A stretch of 59,184 nucleotides of DNA from Gracilimonas sp040877545 (GCA_040877545.1 JBBDNN010000095.1:1-59184), one strand, 5' to 3'; shown: positions 1 through 9,910, numbered from the stretch's first letter. Notes: generated by a model from the sequence alone, not told the origin. Program-made: numbers and translations.

Positions 1-165
1 GCAGTTGGAGAGATGGATAAAGGAAACTTTAATCAAGTGCTAAATTATTTAAAAGCATATGAAAAAGAAGTCGGTCTCCTGATCAATTTCGGAGCAGAAA
101 GTCTGCAGGTTAAACGGTTCATCCATTCCGTTGATAAAAGAAACACCATCAGTGAAAACTCTTAA
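1..165 (+). CDS. GxxExxY family protein, C-terminal end (partial)
   Basis: The window opens inside a reading frame (frame 1) that runs 54 codons to a TAA at 163-165. The residues NYLKAYEKEVGLLINFGAES match the C-terminal signature of the GxxExxY family (PDDEXK_3), small proteins with a nuclease-like fold and no established function. The defining GxxExxY motif lies upstream of the window, so the call rests on this tail alone. The gene reads in the same direction as recQ, about 78 bp upstream of it, and they may or may not share a transcript. Confidence 0.75.
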   Translation, partial: AVGEMDKGNFNQVLNYLKAYEKEVGLLINFGAESLQVKRFIHSVDKRNTISENS

Positions 166-242
166 ATCAAAGTAATCTGTGAAATCAGTGATCGCCTTAA
201 TCATCCATTTTTGAATAGAAATTTTTTAGAAACTAATTATCA

Positions 243-2432
243 ATGCAATCAGCGAACTCAGTGATCCAAGAAGCACAAACAGTCTTAAAAGAAACATTCG
301 GCTATGAAACTTTTCGTCCGCTCCAAAAGGAAGTAATTGCGCAGGCCCTGAAAAAGCAAGATTCATTGGTGATTATGCCCACCGGCGGCGGTAAATCTCT
401 TTGCTATCAAATTCCCGCCCTTATATTTCAAGGTTTAACCATCGTTGTTTCACCATTGATTTCTTTAATGAAAGATCAGGTGGAGCAATTGCGTGAATAT
501 GATATCAATGCTGTCTACCTGAATAGCTCTCTTTCACCGGAAGCTTATGGTTTTAACCTCCGGCAGATAAAACAGGGTAAAGCCAAAATGCTGTACGTAG
601 CTCCTGAAACTTTACTTATGGATCGAACCAAAGAGCTCCTTGCTGATATAAAAATAGACTGTTTTACCATTGATGAAGCCCACTGTATTTCTGAGTGGGG
701 GCATGATTTTCGCCCGGAGTACCGCCAGCTTGCTGAAGTCAGAAAGGATTTTCCGGATGCCGTTTGCCTGGCTCTAACCGCCACTGCAACTCCACGTGTT
801 CGAGAAGACATTAAAAAAAGCCTGGAGTTTAAAGATTCTGAAGAATACATCGCCAGCTTCGACCGCAAAAACCTGTTCCTGAAAATTGCAGACAAAAAAG
901 ATCCATTGAATCAGGTGCTGGATTTTCTTTATACACGAAAAAAACAGTCAGGTATAATCTATTGCATTTCGCGCCGGCAAGTGGATGAACTGGCTTATGA
1001 ACTTGACCAGGAAGGATACTCGGTGAAGCCATATCATGCGGGGCTATCAAGCAGGGACCGCGCCATTAATCAACGTGCTTTTATTCGGGATGATGTATCT
1101 ATTATTGTAGCAACCATTGCTTTTGGGATGGGTATTAACAAGCCAAATGTTCGCTTTGTAATGCATTATGATATGCCGCAAAATATAGAATCTTATTACC
1201 AGCAAATTGGCCGTTCCGGACGTGATGGATTACGATCGGATTGTGTGCTTTTATTCAGCCATGCAGATACACAGAAGATTAAATATTTTATCAATCAAAA
1301 AGAGGGGCAGGAGAAAGAAGTAGCTGAAAAACATCTCGAAGATATACTCAAATTTTTAGAGACTACAGAATGCCGCCGCAAACCATTGATGAACTATTTC
1401 GGAGAAGAATATCCACATGATAAATGTGGAATGTGTGATAATTGTATTGCCACTGATGAAGATGTGGAGGATTTCACCATTCAGGCACAAAAATATTTAT
1501 CCTGTGTAGCGGAAACCGGCGAAGTGTTTGGGAAAAGCTATATCGGGAATATATTACGGGCCTCGAAAAGTAAAAAGGTTCTGGAGAATAATCATGACCA
1601 GGTTTCGACGTATGGAACTGGTAAAGAATGGTCGAAGGGGCAATGGGAACAATTATCGAGATTATTACTTCGGCAGGATTATCTATCCAAAACCGATGCA
1701 GGAGGATTAAAACTCACTGAAAAAGCGAATGCCGTCCTAAATGGAAATGAAAATGTATTCGGCACACTGGATCGTACAGGCACCGCACTTAGTGGCGAGG
1801 AAGGCGCACGTACAACTTCTGAAGTAGAAGCTCAGTACGATGAAAACCTCTTTGAAGTTCTTAGAGCTAAAAGGAAAGAAATTGCCGATGATAAAGGTAT
1901 TCCGCCCTATACCATTTTTCCAGATACTACTTTAATGGAAATGGCCTATTATTTCCCACAGAGTAAAGAAAGTATATCGCATTTATACGGAGTGGGGGCT
2001 GCAAAACTTTCCAAATACGGAGATGCTTTTGTAGGTATGATTAAAAAGTACTCGAAAGAAAATGGCATAGAAGAACGCAAAAAATCCATCCAGAAAAGAG
2101 CGGAAAAAACCAATAGTGGAGAAATATATGTTCGCGTTGGCGAAGCTTTTAATGAAGGACAAACCATTGATCATTTGGCGGAAGAATATGGCGTCAAAGA
2201 TATAACTATTGTAAAGCACCTAAAAGATTATGTTGAGAATGAAAATGAATTGCGGGTGGAAGGTATTATTGAAGCCGCATCACTTTCAGCCCGCCAGCAA
2301 GATGAGGTTGTGGAGGCTTTTAAAAAAGTTGGTCCGAAAATATTAAAACCAGTTTATGAGGAACTGAATAAGAAAATTGGCTACGATCAGCTACGATTGA
2401 TGCAGTTGTATTATTTGGCAACGGAGAAATGA
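243..2432 (+). CDS. recQ: ATP-dependent DNA helicase RecQ
   Basis: Superfamily 2 3'-5' helicase for recombination and fork repair in the cytoplasm. At 729 aa it is slightly longer than E. coli RecQ because of extra C-terminal sequence. Visible in order: Walker A (MPTGGGKS, about residues 45-52), DEAH box at about 144-147 followed by the RecQ-specific aromatic loop (CISEWGHDFRPEY), motif III LTATATP, motif VI with QIGRSGRDG, the RQC zinc knuckle (CRRKPLM... CGMCDNC, four cysteines), an HRDC domain (LRAKRKEIADDKGIPPYTIF) and a C-terminal helix-turn-helix region resembling HTH_40. No residue of the core motifs is missing. The short upstream gap contains nothing obvious beyond the leader. Confidence 0.97.
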   Translation: MQSANSVIQEAQTVLKETFGYETFRPLQKEVIAQALKKQDSLVIMPTGGGKSLCYQIPALIFQGLTIVVSPLISLMKDQVEQLREYDINAVYLNSSLSPEAYGFNLRQIKQGKAKMLYVAPETLLMDRTKELLADIKIDCFTIDEAHCISEWGHDFRPEYRQLAEVRKDFPDAVCLALTATATPRVREDIKKSLEFKDSEEYIASFDRKNLFLKIADKKDPLNQVLDFLYTRKKQSGIIYCISRRQVDELAYELDQEGYSVKPYHAGLSSRDRAINQRAFIRDDVSIIVATIAFGMGINKPNVRFVMHYDMPQNIESYYQQIGRSGRDGLRSDCVLLFSHADTQKIKYFINQKEGQEKEVAEKHLEDILKFLETTECRRKPLMNYFGEEYPHDKCGMCDNCIATDEDVEDFTIQAQKYLSCVAETGEVFGKSYIGNILRASKSKKVLENNHDQVSTYGTGKEWSKGQWEQLSRLLLRQDYLSKTDAGGLKLTEKANAVLNGNENVFGTLDRTGTALSGEEGARTTSEVEAQYDENLFEVLRAKRKEIADDKGIPPYTIFPDTTLMEMAYYFPQSKESISHLYGVGAAKLSKYGDAFVGMIKKYSKENGIEERKKSIQKRAEKTNSGEIYVRVGEAFNEGQTIDHLAEEYGVKDITIVKHLKDYVENENELRVEGIIEAASLSARQQDEVVEAFKKVGPKILKPVYEELNKKIGYDQLRLMQLYYLATEK

Positions 2433-2568
2433 TCGCAGATCGGTGGGATTTAAGGATTGTGCAGCTTACGCTGATTTTTGATTAAGCAGGCTTTCCACGT
2501 TTAAATGGAAAAGTTAATGGTTTCAATTCAATGGAGGCTTAAACCTGAATTGTTACGCTGCTTTTTTC

Positions 2569-2605
2569 AAAAAAAAGCCCCCATCTCAAAAAAACAAAAT
2601 GGGGG
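2569..2605 (-). terminator. Rho-independent terminator of the LVIVD gene
   Basis: On the minus strand, 28 bases past the LVIVD stop codon, a 7-bp perfect stem (CCCCCAT at 2578-2584 with ATGGGGG at 2599-2605) is followed by an 8-base U tract (A run at 2569-2576 on the plus strand). This is a classic intrinsic terminator for the gene pair transcribed from 5393 down to 2633. Confidence 0.85.
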
Positions 2606-2632
2606 ACAAAATTTAATAAATGAAAAGATTTA

Positions 2633-4651
2633 TTAAGTGGCCGCCAAATCACGTACGGCGTCTATAAACCTGCGCACTTTTTCTTTGTTGTCAGAATTCT
2701 CACTTTCACTTTCAACCTCGTCAGCTAACTCAGTAAGAATTGTTCTGCGGTCGGCACCTGAAGCATTCTCTGCTTCTGAAAGTCTTTCCCTGGCTGCTGT
2801 AATACTACGGTTGTTTAAAGCCTTTGCTCTTTCAATCTGATCAATATAAGCGCGTATCAGGGCAAAGGTAGCCGGCCATTCAAACTGGGGTTGTCCCTGA
2901 GCATTCAGATAGTCCAATTCAATAGTATTGGCTGCGGCTATTTCATTTTCAGTGATATATGGACTTGGTTCAAGTTCAAAGATATCGAGGCCTCTGGCAA
3001 TTTCGGAGCTAATAATAGCACCATTGTACCAGTAAACCGACCAACTTCCGCCCATCTGAAAACGGGTAGAATCAATCGGGCCACGGTCATGAAACGCAAT
3101 TTCTACGGGGTTACCTGGGTCGGTCCAATCAAAAACAGAAATGCCACCCTGATACCAAGCCTGCACCATAATATCACGGCCGGGGATTGGAATTAAAGAC
3201 CCATTGTGCGCCACACAGTTTTCCTGGGCAGTTTGTGCGGCAGGTATTTTATAATAACTTTGAAAATCCATTCGACTTCCCTCAATGGTAAAAAGCGCAT
3301 TTGCACCCCATTCCATTGGGTCATCTTCGCGGCATTTTGGCTGTCCGCCTCCTCCCCACTCATCCGTAAAAAGCACTTTACTGCCGTCATTGTTAAACGT
3401 AGCGGAATGCCAATAAGCAAAGTTTGAATCGGCTACAGCATCAATTCGGGTTGGGTTTACAGGATCAGATATATCTAATAACAGGCCATATCCTTCACAT
3501 GCACCGCCTGCTAAACCAATTTCCGGATACAAAGTAATATCGTGACATTGATCAGGGCCGCGGCCTTCTGTATCAACATCACCACCACGGTTTGCCATCA
3601 TTTCTGCGATCATATCTGGAAGAGCCTCACGTAATGCGGCACTGTCGGCAGCGGTTGGTTCACCTTCGCCGCCTCTGCTTTCCACAATATCCTGTAGCAT
3701 TGGGCGAATCATGCGTGAAGGCACTACACGAAGCTGGCCAAATAATTCAGCCACAAAGGCACCTTCTTCTCTGGCTTTCTCAACTTGTTCAAGATCAGCG
3801 GGAGACATGCCGTGGCTTGGGGCTTCTTCCAAATCTTCAAAAATTCTTGGTGAACTTACGATCTTGGCTGAGTCTGGCTGGGCAAGCGGAACCTGTATCA
3901 CCTCGATACGGAAAAGTGCACTGTTGGGATCATCTTCAGGTAAAACGCTGGCACAACCCGGTAGTTCATCTTCTGGACGAACCGGGGCAGAACCGGAAAT
4001 ATAAACGTACACATTATCATCATCTTCGGGATCTTTTAGAACAGAATGAGTATGAGATCCACGGCAAGTCTGAACATTGGAAATGTATTCAGGGTTTTGA
4101 ATATCAGTTATGTCAAAGATTCGTATTCCCCGAAGGCGATCTTCGCTTACCGTTTCCTGAACACCCTCTGTACCACAGTCGAGCCGGCCTCCAAGTCCTT
4201 CTCCCGAAACAAACAGAAGATTTTCATAAACGGAAACATCACTTTGTGAAGCCGGACAAAGAAAATCAACCACAAGCTCTGGCGTGTCGGGTTCTGAAAT
4301 ATCCCAAACTAAAAAGCCATTGTAGTTCCCCTGGATAGCATAATTATCTTTAAAAGCGAGGTCTGAATTTGTTACTCCTAAAAATTCTTCCGGTGGAAGT
4401 GTTGTTGATCGCAACTTGAGATTCCAAATTGCTTCTTCAGCATCAAATAATCCAGCCCCTAATCCAACTCGCGGGTCTGTATCAGGCCGCTCAACTTCTT
4501 CAATAGGAATAAGTGTGGAAGAAGCTGTTTCATCCGACTGTGTTACCTGTGATGAAGGAGAGCAGCCATAGCTTATTAACAGTGTTGTAACCAGCAGGGA
4601 TAACCAAAAATTTCCCAAAGCCGGTAGTTTGAACATTGAATTTCGTTTCAT
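2633..4651 (-). CDS. LVIVD repeat-containing lipoprotein
   Basis: A 672-aa exported lipoprotein. Residues 1-30 form a lipoprotein signal peptide with lipobox ending at Cys30 (LISYGC). The body carries LVIVD-type repeats, short beta-propeller-like units of the form 'VWDISEPDTPELV' and 'IRIFDITDIQNPEYIS', which are found in surface proteins of unknown ligand. Several loops are very acidic (Asp/Glu runs), and the last 90 residues are helical and charged. The DUF305 lipoprotein gene lies 49 bp upstream on the same strand, so the two probably form one operon ended by the terminator at 2569-2605. The ligand cannot be read from sequence. The family name is secure, the function is not. Confidence 0.88.
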   Translation of the reverse strand: MKRNSMFKLPALGNFWLSLLVTTLLISYGCSPSSQVTQSDETASSTLIPIEEVERPDTDPRVGLGAGLFDAEEAIWNLKLRSTTLPPEEFLGVTNSDLAFKDNYAIQGNYNGFLVWDISEPDTPELVVDFLCPASQSDVSVYENLLFVSGEGLGGRLDCGTEGVQETVSEDRLRGIRIFDITDIQNPEYISNVQTCRGSHTHSVLKDPEDDDNVYVYISGSAPVRPEDELPGCASVLPEDDPNSALFRIEVIQVPLAQPDSAKIVSSPRIFEDLEEAPSHGMSPADLEQVEKAREEGAFVAELFGQLRVVPSRMIRPMLQDIVESRGGEGEPTAADSAALREALPDMIAEMMANRGGDVDTEGRGPDQCHDITLYPEIGLAGGACEGYGLLLDISDPVNPTRIDAVADSNFAYWHSATFNNDGSKVLFTDEWGGGGQPKCREDDPMEWGANALFTIEGSRMDFQSYYKIPAAQTAQENCVAHNGSLIPIPGRDIMVQAWYQGGISVFDWTDPGNPVEIAFHDRGPIDSTRFQMGGSWSVYWYNGAIISSEIARGLDIFELEPSPYITENEIAAANTIELDYLNAQGQPQFEWPATFALIRAYIDQIERAKALNNRSITAARERLSEAENASGADRRTILTELADEVESESENSDNKEKVRRFIDAVRDLAAT

Positions 4652-4700
4652 TTTTTACTGTCCTTCTTTTGTTTATTTATATTAAAATGCTTGTTATGTA

Positions 4701-5393
4701 TTATGAATCAGAAAGTCTGCTTAGCATTAATCTCATCCGCTCGATCTCTGTAATCTGATCTACCTGAATATCAGAAGCCAGCCGGAAAGCTTCTTCATCT
4801 TGTGCGGCGCCATCAGTACCAAAAAGAGTTTTAACCATAGTAACCGCTCCGAGGTGATGTTCGATCATATATTTTAAAAAAAGTTGGTCAAATTCAGGGC
4901 CACGAGTATCCGCCAGTTCCTCAAGCTGCTCCTGGGTAAGCATTCCCGGCATATTCGTGTGACCGGAATGGTGTTCACCAACCCCGTGTATCATCAGGAT
5001 TAGCCCATCAATTTGCACCTCAGGTACGGCTTGATTACGATCACGCAGCCATTGTTGCATGCTGGCAATTTCATCCTTCTGAGCATTAATAATTCGGGAA
5101 GCTAAAACTTGTATTTCGGCACTAGCTCCATTTTCAGGTGCTAATTTTGACATAATAAGAGCTTGTGCATGATGTCCAATCATACCTTTCATGAAATCTA
5201 CATCGGCCTCTGTAAATAGTGCCATACGCGAGCTATCTACCCGCGCCCAATACATCGATTCCAGATCAGATTTCTCGCTTGATGAGGTTTGGGTAGTTGT
5301 AGTCTCGGTGCTCTTACAGGCAGCAGCACTGATGAGTATGAGAAATGCAGCGGTAATTCTGATAGAAACCTTTAAAATACTTCTCTTATGCAT
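4701..5393 (-). CDS. DUF305 domain lipoprotein
   Basis: A 230-aa exported protein with a lipoprotein signal peptide and lipobox ending at Cys26 (ISAAAC). The mature part is a DUF305 ferritin-like four-helix domain with its two hallmark motifs, MIGHHAQAL and MIEHHLGAV. The paired histidines and nearby Met residues are the likely metal ligands. DUF305 proteins often sit near copper genes, but no metal is proven for this one. It is the first gene of a probable operon with the LVIVD lipoprotein 49 bp downstream. The 342 bp upstream (5394-5735) is AT-rich and carries no gene. Confidence 0.9.
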   Translation of the reverse strand: MHKRSILKVSIRITAAFLILISAAACKSTETTTTQTSSSEKSDLESMYWARVDSSRMALFTEADVDFMKGMIGHHAQALIMSKLAPENGASAEIQVLASRIINAQKDEIASMQQWLRDRNQAVPEVQIDGLILMIHGVGEHHSGHTNMPGMLTQEQLEELADTRGPEFDQLFLKYMIEHHLGAVTMVKTLFGTDGAAQDEEAFRLASDIQVDQITEIERMRLMLSRLSDS

Positions 5394-5735
5394 TTAGTTT
5401 TTAGTTGTTGTAACACCTGCTTTTAGTGTTTATAATTATAAGTGCATTAAAAAAGAAAAGCCATAGCCCTATTAATTTTTTACATGACGAAACTGTAGTC
5501 AACTTCAGTTAAATACTAGCAGTTCACTCTATCGGAGTCATTATTAATTTTGCATCTTGGTCCTGCCGGCTTTGCACTTCAATTTTATCAACAGGATTTG
5601 TTTTAAACAATTTGAAGTTAATCTGGTGGTTGAATAGTGACACCTTACAATCATCCATTTTTTATATTGGTTGAAAATTTTGTAAGCTAGAATCAGCTGA
5701 TTTAAACAGCAAAATCCCTAAAATTCCACCAATTT
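5394..5735. other. Divergent intergenic region, no gene seen
   Basis: A 342-bp AT-rich gap between the DUF305 gene (minus) and the DUF58 gene (plus), so it should hold both promoters. A TAATTTTG sequence near 5543 resembles the Bacteroidota -7 element TAnnTTTG, but I see no convincing TTG partner at the right distance. No reading frame or strong hairpin stands out. Confidence 0.4.
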
Positions 5736-6656
5736 GTGATCCTGCAACCCGAAATACTTTCTAAACTTTCCTCTCTTGAACTTCGCGCAAAGAAGATTAT
5801 AGAAGGTTTTATCTCCGGCCTTCATAAAAGTCCCTTCCATGGATTTAGTGTGGAATTTGCCGAACACCGCCCTTACAATCCAGGCGATGATTTCAAACAT
5901 ATCGACTGGAAAGTATATGCTAAAAAAGAGCGTTTTTATGTGAAACAGTACGAGGAGGAAACCAATCTCCGAAGTTATATCTTGCTCGACACCAGTTCTT
6001 CTATGTTGTTCAAGCATTTCGGAGAATGGACAAAATTGCGCTATGGGATCCATTATGCCGCTTCACTTATGTACCTGATGCACCGGCAGCGGGATGCCTG
6101 TGGCTTGATTCCATTCAACTCAAAAATTGATGCTTTTATACCGGCAAAATCCACATATGCACATTTGCGGCAAATCTATACCGAACTGGAACGGGAACTG
6201 ATTCGCGAGGAAAAGAAAGATATCGATCGCAGAAAAACTGCTTCTGCAAAGGCTATTCATGAAGTGGCAGAGCGGCTGACACATCGTAGTCTGGTGGTCA
6301 TTATCACCGATTTATTTGAGAATGTGGAAGAACACGAGGAAATAATTTCCGCCCTCAAGCATTTACGTCATCGAAAACACGAGGTACTTCTTTTTAATGT
6401 GATGGAAAAGCGAAGCGAGCGCGATCTGAATTTCCCCGACAAACGCTTTGTATTCGAAGACATGGAAACCGGCAGCGAAGTGGAAGTACTCCCTGCACAG
6501 GTTCGGAAAGATTACCAGAAAAAAATGGCAGAATACACCCACAAATTCCAGCTAGCCTGCAGCGAATTCGAAATTGATTTTGAGCAATTAGATACGGAAG
6601 GCCCTTTCGACAAAGCACTATTAGCGTATTTAAACAAGCGAAGAAAACTGGGGTGA
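5736..6656 (+). CDS. DUF58 domain protein (vWA-like fold)
   Basis: A 306-aa cytoplasmic protein starting at a GTG codon. The DUF58 signature is clear: EHRPYNPGDDFKHIDWKVYAK near residue 45, then the vWA-like MIDAS region LLDTSSSM near residue 87. Proteins of this family usually sit beside MoxR AAA+ ATPases and vWA/BatA proteins and are thought to work as their partners in chaperone-like or stress roles. Here no MoxR gene is adjacent, so it is an orphan in this window. It has no membrane segment, unlike the longer DUF58 proteins. An in-frame ATG start is not available near the N-terminus, which favours the GTG. Confidence 0.88.
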   Translation: MILQPEILSKLSSLELRAKKIIEGFISGLHKSPFHGFSVEFAEHRPYNPGDDFKHIDWKVYAKKERFYVKQYEEETNLRSYILLDTSSSMLFKHFGEWTKLRYGIHYAASLMYLMHRQRDACGLIPFNSKIDAFIPAKSTYAHLRQIYTELERELIREEKKDIDRRKTASAKAIHEVAERLTHRSLVVIITDLFENVEEHEEIISALKHLRHRKHEVLLFNVMEKRSERDLNFPDKRFVFEDMETGSEVEVLPAQVRKDYQKKMAEYTHKFQLACSEFEIDFEQLDTEGPFDKALLAYLNKRRKLG

Positions 6657-6731
6657 ATTTCACTACAAAAATCAGCTTGTTATGGCTTTAAGAGAGAAGA
6701 GGTGATAAATTCCACGAAAACTCCTCAGCTT

Positions 6732-7553
6732 TCAGTCACAGAAGGCAATGCTTTGAAGGTATGTGTTCTCTATAATTGCAGTTCCGTTAGTTGACAAATT
6801 ATATCTCTTGAATACTTTTTTAAGATCTTTAAGAAAACTTTCTCTCTCACCATCATCTATCTTTTCAAGTACTCGAATTGTCGGGCCAAACCACGTGCTA
6901 AATATTTCCACGGCATGATCTGTAGAAAGATAATATTGCAGAGCTGTTTTCATTTCACTTTTTATGGAGCGGGTGTTTTCATTAAGTAATTGACTTAATC
7001 CTTTGTCTGTTCCCCAGCGCAGTGGCGGTTTTATCTCGGCCGGTGGAGGTATATATTTACCATGTGTGGCAAAAAAGTCGCCGCTCCAGCCTTCCGGCAT
7101 TGGGCTTGCCAGTCCAATTTTTCCACCAGGCCGACAAACACGTAACATTTCACTTGCCGTTTTTTCCTGATCAGGCGCAAACTGAGCACCATACACCGAA
7201 ATAACTGCATCAAAACTATCATTCTGGAAAGGCAGATTCTGGGCATCTGCAATCTGAAAATCTGCCTTCAGGCCACTTGCTTTTGCACGATTTCGAGCAC
7301 GGTCAATCAATTCCGGCACGTAATCGATTCCTGTTACTTCACAATATCGGCGGGAAGCGACAAGTGCCGCGGTTCCACTTCCGCAAGCTATATCCAAAAT
7401 TTTTTGGCCCGGATAAGGATCTACCTCCTGGCAAAGTGACTCTGCCATAACCACATTCTGGCGAGAGATTTCATTAAAATCCCCTTTACTCCAGGTCTGT
7501 TTCTGTGTTTTAGTGATCTCCTTGATGTTTTCGAACTGGTTATTAATATCCAT
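6732..7553 (-). CDS. Class I SAM-dependent methyltransferase
   Basis: A 273-aa protein of the Methyltransf_11 type. Motif I, the SAM-binding glycine loop, is ILDIACGSGTAAL near residues 53-65. The acidic residue at the end of beta 2 lies in VTGIDYVPE, and motif post-II is seen in FDAVISVYGAQFAPD. The N-terminal helix (ITKTQKQTWSKGDFNEI) resembles ubiquinone/UbiE-like and Bacteroidota small-molecule methyltransferases. The substrate is not predictable. A DUF4242-like gene lies 71 bp upstream on the same strand and an AraC regulator follows further upstream, so this could be a small regulated set, though the spacing is loose. Confidence 0.85.
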   Translation of the reverse strand: MDINNQFENIKEITKTQKQTWSKGDFNEISRQNVVMAESLCQEVDPYPGQKILDIACGSGTAALVASRRYCEVTGIDYVPELIDRARNRAKASGLKADFQIADAQNLPFQNDSFDAVISVYGAQFAPDQEKTASEMLRVCRPGGKIGLASPMPEGWSGDFFATHGKYIPPPAEIKPPLRWGTDKGLSQLLNENTRSIKSEMKTALQYYLSTDHAVEIFSTWFGPTIRVLEKIDDGERESFLKDLKKVFKRYNLSTNGTAIIENTYLQSIAFCD

Positions 7554-7624
7554 GACTGTTTGAATAAAGAATAGATTCTAATTCATCTTTCTACCACTTA
7601 TAAAACTATAAGTACAATGCTCCT

Positions 7625-7903
7625 TTAAACTGCCTTTGATTTTTCCACGCTTTCAGGCAGACCAATCGAGTGCTCCTGGTCGATTGGGAAATAATACTGG
7701 GTGCTTGATTCACCGAGTTTGTCATCGAGATATTTACTAAGCTGTCCAATTGAAGGAGCCTCATAAAGACAGATAGCCCGGCTCATATCCGTTGCCGGAA
7801 AAAACTGGTGAACCTGAAGCCCCTCTGGCAAGGGAAAAACCTCATCGGCGCATTCTTGAAATTTATTGGGATTGTGGATGTCGTGTTCAATGGCTATAAA
7901 CAT
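7625..7903 (-). CDS. Small DUF4242-like protein
   Basis: A 92-aa soluble protein with no signal peptide. The pattern MFIAIEHDIHNPNKFQECAD...VHQFFPATDMSRAICLYEAP is that of a ferredoxin-like alpha+beta fold seen in DUF4242/SCO4226-type and NIPSNAP-like proteins. Members of these groups bind small ligands or metals, but function is unassigned here. It lies between the methyltransferase and the AraC gene on the same strand. The family assignment is by overall pattern only. Confidence 0.6.
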   Translation of the reverse strand: MFIAIEHDIHNPNKFQECADEVFPLPEGLQVHQFFPATDMSRAICLYEAPSIGQLSKYLDDKLGESSTQYYFPIDQEHSIGLPESVEKSKAV

Positions 7904-8033
7904 TTTTGTTACCTGTTTTTTTCATATTACTTTTAAAAGAAGATGTCAGGAATCGGAATTAAAATAGATCCAATTCATTTACATTCTGCCAGCAATATAA
8001 AATCCCTCTGTATTCGCTGCTTTGCTTAGCCGT

Positions 8034-8903
8034 TCAAATCTTTTTCTCTGAAGTTTTTTTATGCTGAAAAGGAGTAATTCCAAATTGTTTTTTGAAGGAT
8101 CGGCTAAAGTGAGATGAGTTTTTAAATCCGCAATCGAGCACAACCTCAGTAACCGATTTATCAGTTTGTTCTAATAAATAACGGCTATAATCAAGCCGTT
8201 TCTGTATCAGCCATTTACCCGGATTTTTATTATAGACCTGCTTGAAATCTCGCTTGAAAGTAGACAAACTGCGACCGCTGAGGCGGGCATATTCTTCCAG
8301 TTTCATCGGATAAGTAAAATTGGATTCCATAACGGATTGAAGGGAGGGGCGGGCTGTTTTAAAAAGGCTTAGAAAATAACTGGAAATACTGTCATTACCA
8401 GAACCTGAATTAATGATCAAAACCAGTTCTCTGAATTTTAGTTCTGCCAAGTTTTTATCTGAACTCCTGGCATTTGAAATATAGGATAGAAATGAATAGA
8501 AATAAGCATTTAACATCTTATTTGACTGCACCCGCAAAATGGGTGAGGAATGTGTTTTATCATTATTAACATCTACATCTGATTGATTCTCCAGAAGGGT
8601 ATCCCTGATAAATTCATCCGGCAAAAACATAAACAGGGAGCAGAATTCATCATCGAAATACTGGTAGATTGAATGAGCCCCTTTTTTAACAAATATGCAA
8701 TCACCAGCCTGGGCTACCACTTCCTGATCTTGACAAAACCATTTCTTTTTACCCTTCATAACGTAGACAAAATAATTGTGATGGCTCCACATATCAAAGC
8801 GGGTTTTACTCAATGGACACCGATATTCTGCAAACAGGAGGTCATTCACAGAAAGCCGTTTAGTGGATGGGAGCTCTTTCATAAAATCATATACGTTGAG
8901 CAT
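8034..8903 (-). CDS. AraC family transcriptional regulator
   Basis: A 289-aa protein with the two-part AraC layout. The N-terminal 150 residues form a cupin-like sensor (FVYVMKGKKKWFCQDQEVV, then GDCIFVKKGAHSIYQYF). The C-terminal 100 residues form the double helix-turn-helix (LEEYARLSGRSLSTFKRDF, then VTEVVLDCGFKNSSHFSRSF and QFGITPFQ). The sensor half resembles the ExsA-like group common in Bacteroidota. The ligand is unknown. It may control the downstream small protein and methyltransferase genes on the same strand, which is inferred from position only. Confidence 0.9.
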   Translation of the reverse strand: MLNVYDFMKELPSTKRLSVNDLLFAEYRCPLSKTRFDMWSHHNYFVYVMKGKKKWFCQDQEVVAQAGDCIFVKKGAHSIYQYFDDEFCSLFMFLPDEFIRDTLLENQSDVDVNNDKTHSSPILRVQSNKMLNAYFYSFLSYISNARSSDKNLAELKFRELVLIINSGSGNDSISSYFLSLFKTARPSLQSVMESNFTYPMKLEEYARLSGRSLSTFKRDFKQVYNKNPGKWLIQKRLDYSRYLLEQTDKSVTEVVLDCGFKNSSHFSRSFKKQFGITPFQHKKTSEKKI

Positions 8904-9067
8904 ATAAATAGTGATATCAGATTAGTATCTAAATAGCTCGCATTGCTTCGAAAGATAAACTTAACTATAGTATAAGATGTTAGAAAGACGACCAAAGTCA
9001 AAAATGCAAAGAGGGAAAATTGAAGAAAATGAGCCAAAGAGAAACCGTCTTCCGTTTCCGGCCTTTC

Positions 9068-9865
9068 CTAAGTAACCTTCTGATTCTTCAAAATCTTATT
9101 CAGCAAGGTGGGCGAAAACCGTTGAACCCATAATGCCAGTCCTTCTTTTAAGCCGGTAATATAAATTTCTTCTTTTTGGGCTTTGATTTTCGGCAACACC
9201 CTGGCCACCATTTCTTCGGCCGTCATAGCATTCTTGTGGGCGTCACCCATTTTACCAAACTTGGTGCCATCACCGGTAAGGGCATTTTTACTGATGTCGG
9301 TTTTAATGAAGCCCGGGCAAAGCAACGTAACCGCCACATTATGCTCATACATCTCCTGCCGCAGCGAGTTGAAAAAACCCTGCACCGCATGTTTACTGGC
9401 TGCATATCCGGAGCGATATTTCGTGCCGATTTTCCCTGCCACACTGCTGGTTACAATAACATGTCCTGAATTCCGCTCCACCATATGCGGAAGCACTTCT
9501 TTGGTAAGTGCAATGGCGCCAAAATAATTGATTTCCATCAGCCGCCGGAAAGTACTTATGTCAGATTCCATAACCGTAGCCCGTTGGCTGATACCACCGT
9601 TGTTGATCAACACATCAATGCTGCCAAAAGCGGCGAGTGCTTCTTTTGCTTTTCCAGGGAGAGATTCTCCTTCTGCCAAATCCAGCGGAAGAATTTTTAC
9701 TGAAGCGGTATCGCCAACTAAATTATCTTTCACTTCTTGCAGCGCTTGTTTTCTGCGGGAGGATAAAATCAGGTTTGCCCCTTCTTCATGAAAGGCCTTT
9801 GCAAATGCTGCGCCTATACCGGATGAGGCTCCGGTTATCCAAATAGTTTTACCTTTATAGTTCAT
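9068..9865 (-). CDS. Short-chain dehydrogenase/reductase
   Basis: A 265-aa classical SDR using NAD(P)(H). The cofactor loop TGASSGIG is at residues 11-18, the NNGG structural motif at 88-91, the catalytic Ser at 140-141, and the YxxxK pair is Tyr154 and Lys158. The Arg-Arg at 37-38 after beta 2 suggests NADP preference. The C-terminal helix (EGLALWVQRFSPTLLNKIL) resembles the DHRS7/YqjQ-like group that associates with membranes or lipids. The substrate is unknown and it appears to be transcribed alone. Confidence 0.9.
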   Translation of the reverse strand: MNYKGKTIWITGASSGIGAAFAKAFHEEGANLILSSRRKQALQEVKDNLVGDTASVKILPLDLAEGESLPGKAKEALAAFGSIDVLINNGGISQRATVMESDISTFRRLMEINYFGAIALTKEVLPHMVERNSGHVIVTSSVAGKIGTKYRSGYAASKHAVQGFFNSLRQEMYEHNVAVTLLCPGFIKTDISKNALTGDGTKFGKMGDAHKNAMTAEEMVARVLPKIKAQKEEIYITGLKEGLALWVQRFSPTLLNKILKNQKVT

Positions 9866-9910
9866 GGCTGTATTTTAATTCATCCAAAGGTAACTAATAA
9901 AAAAAGACTG

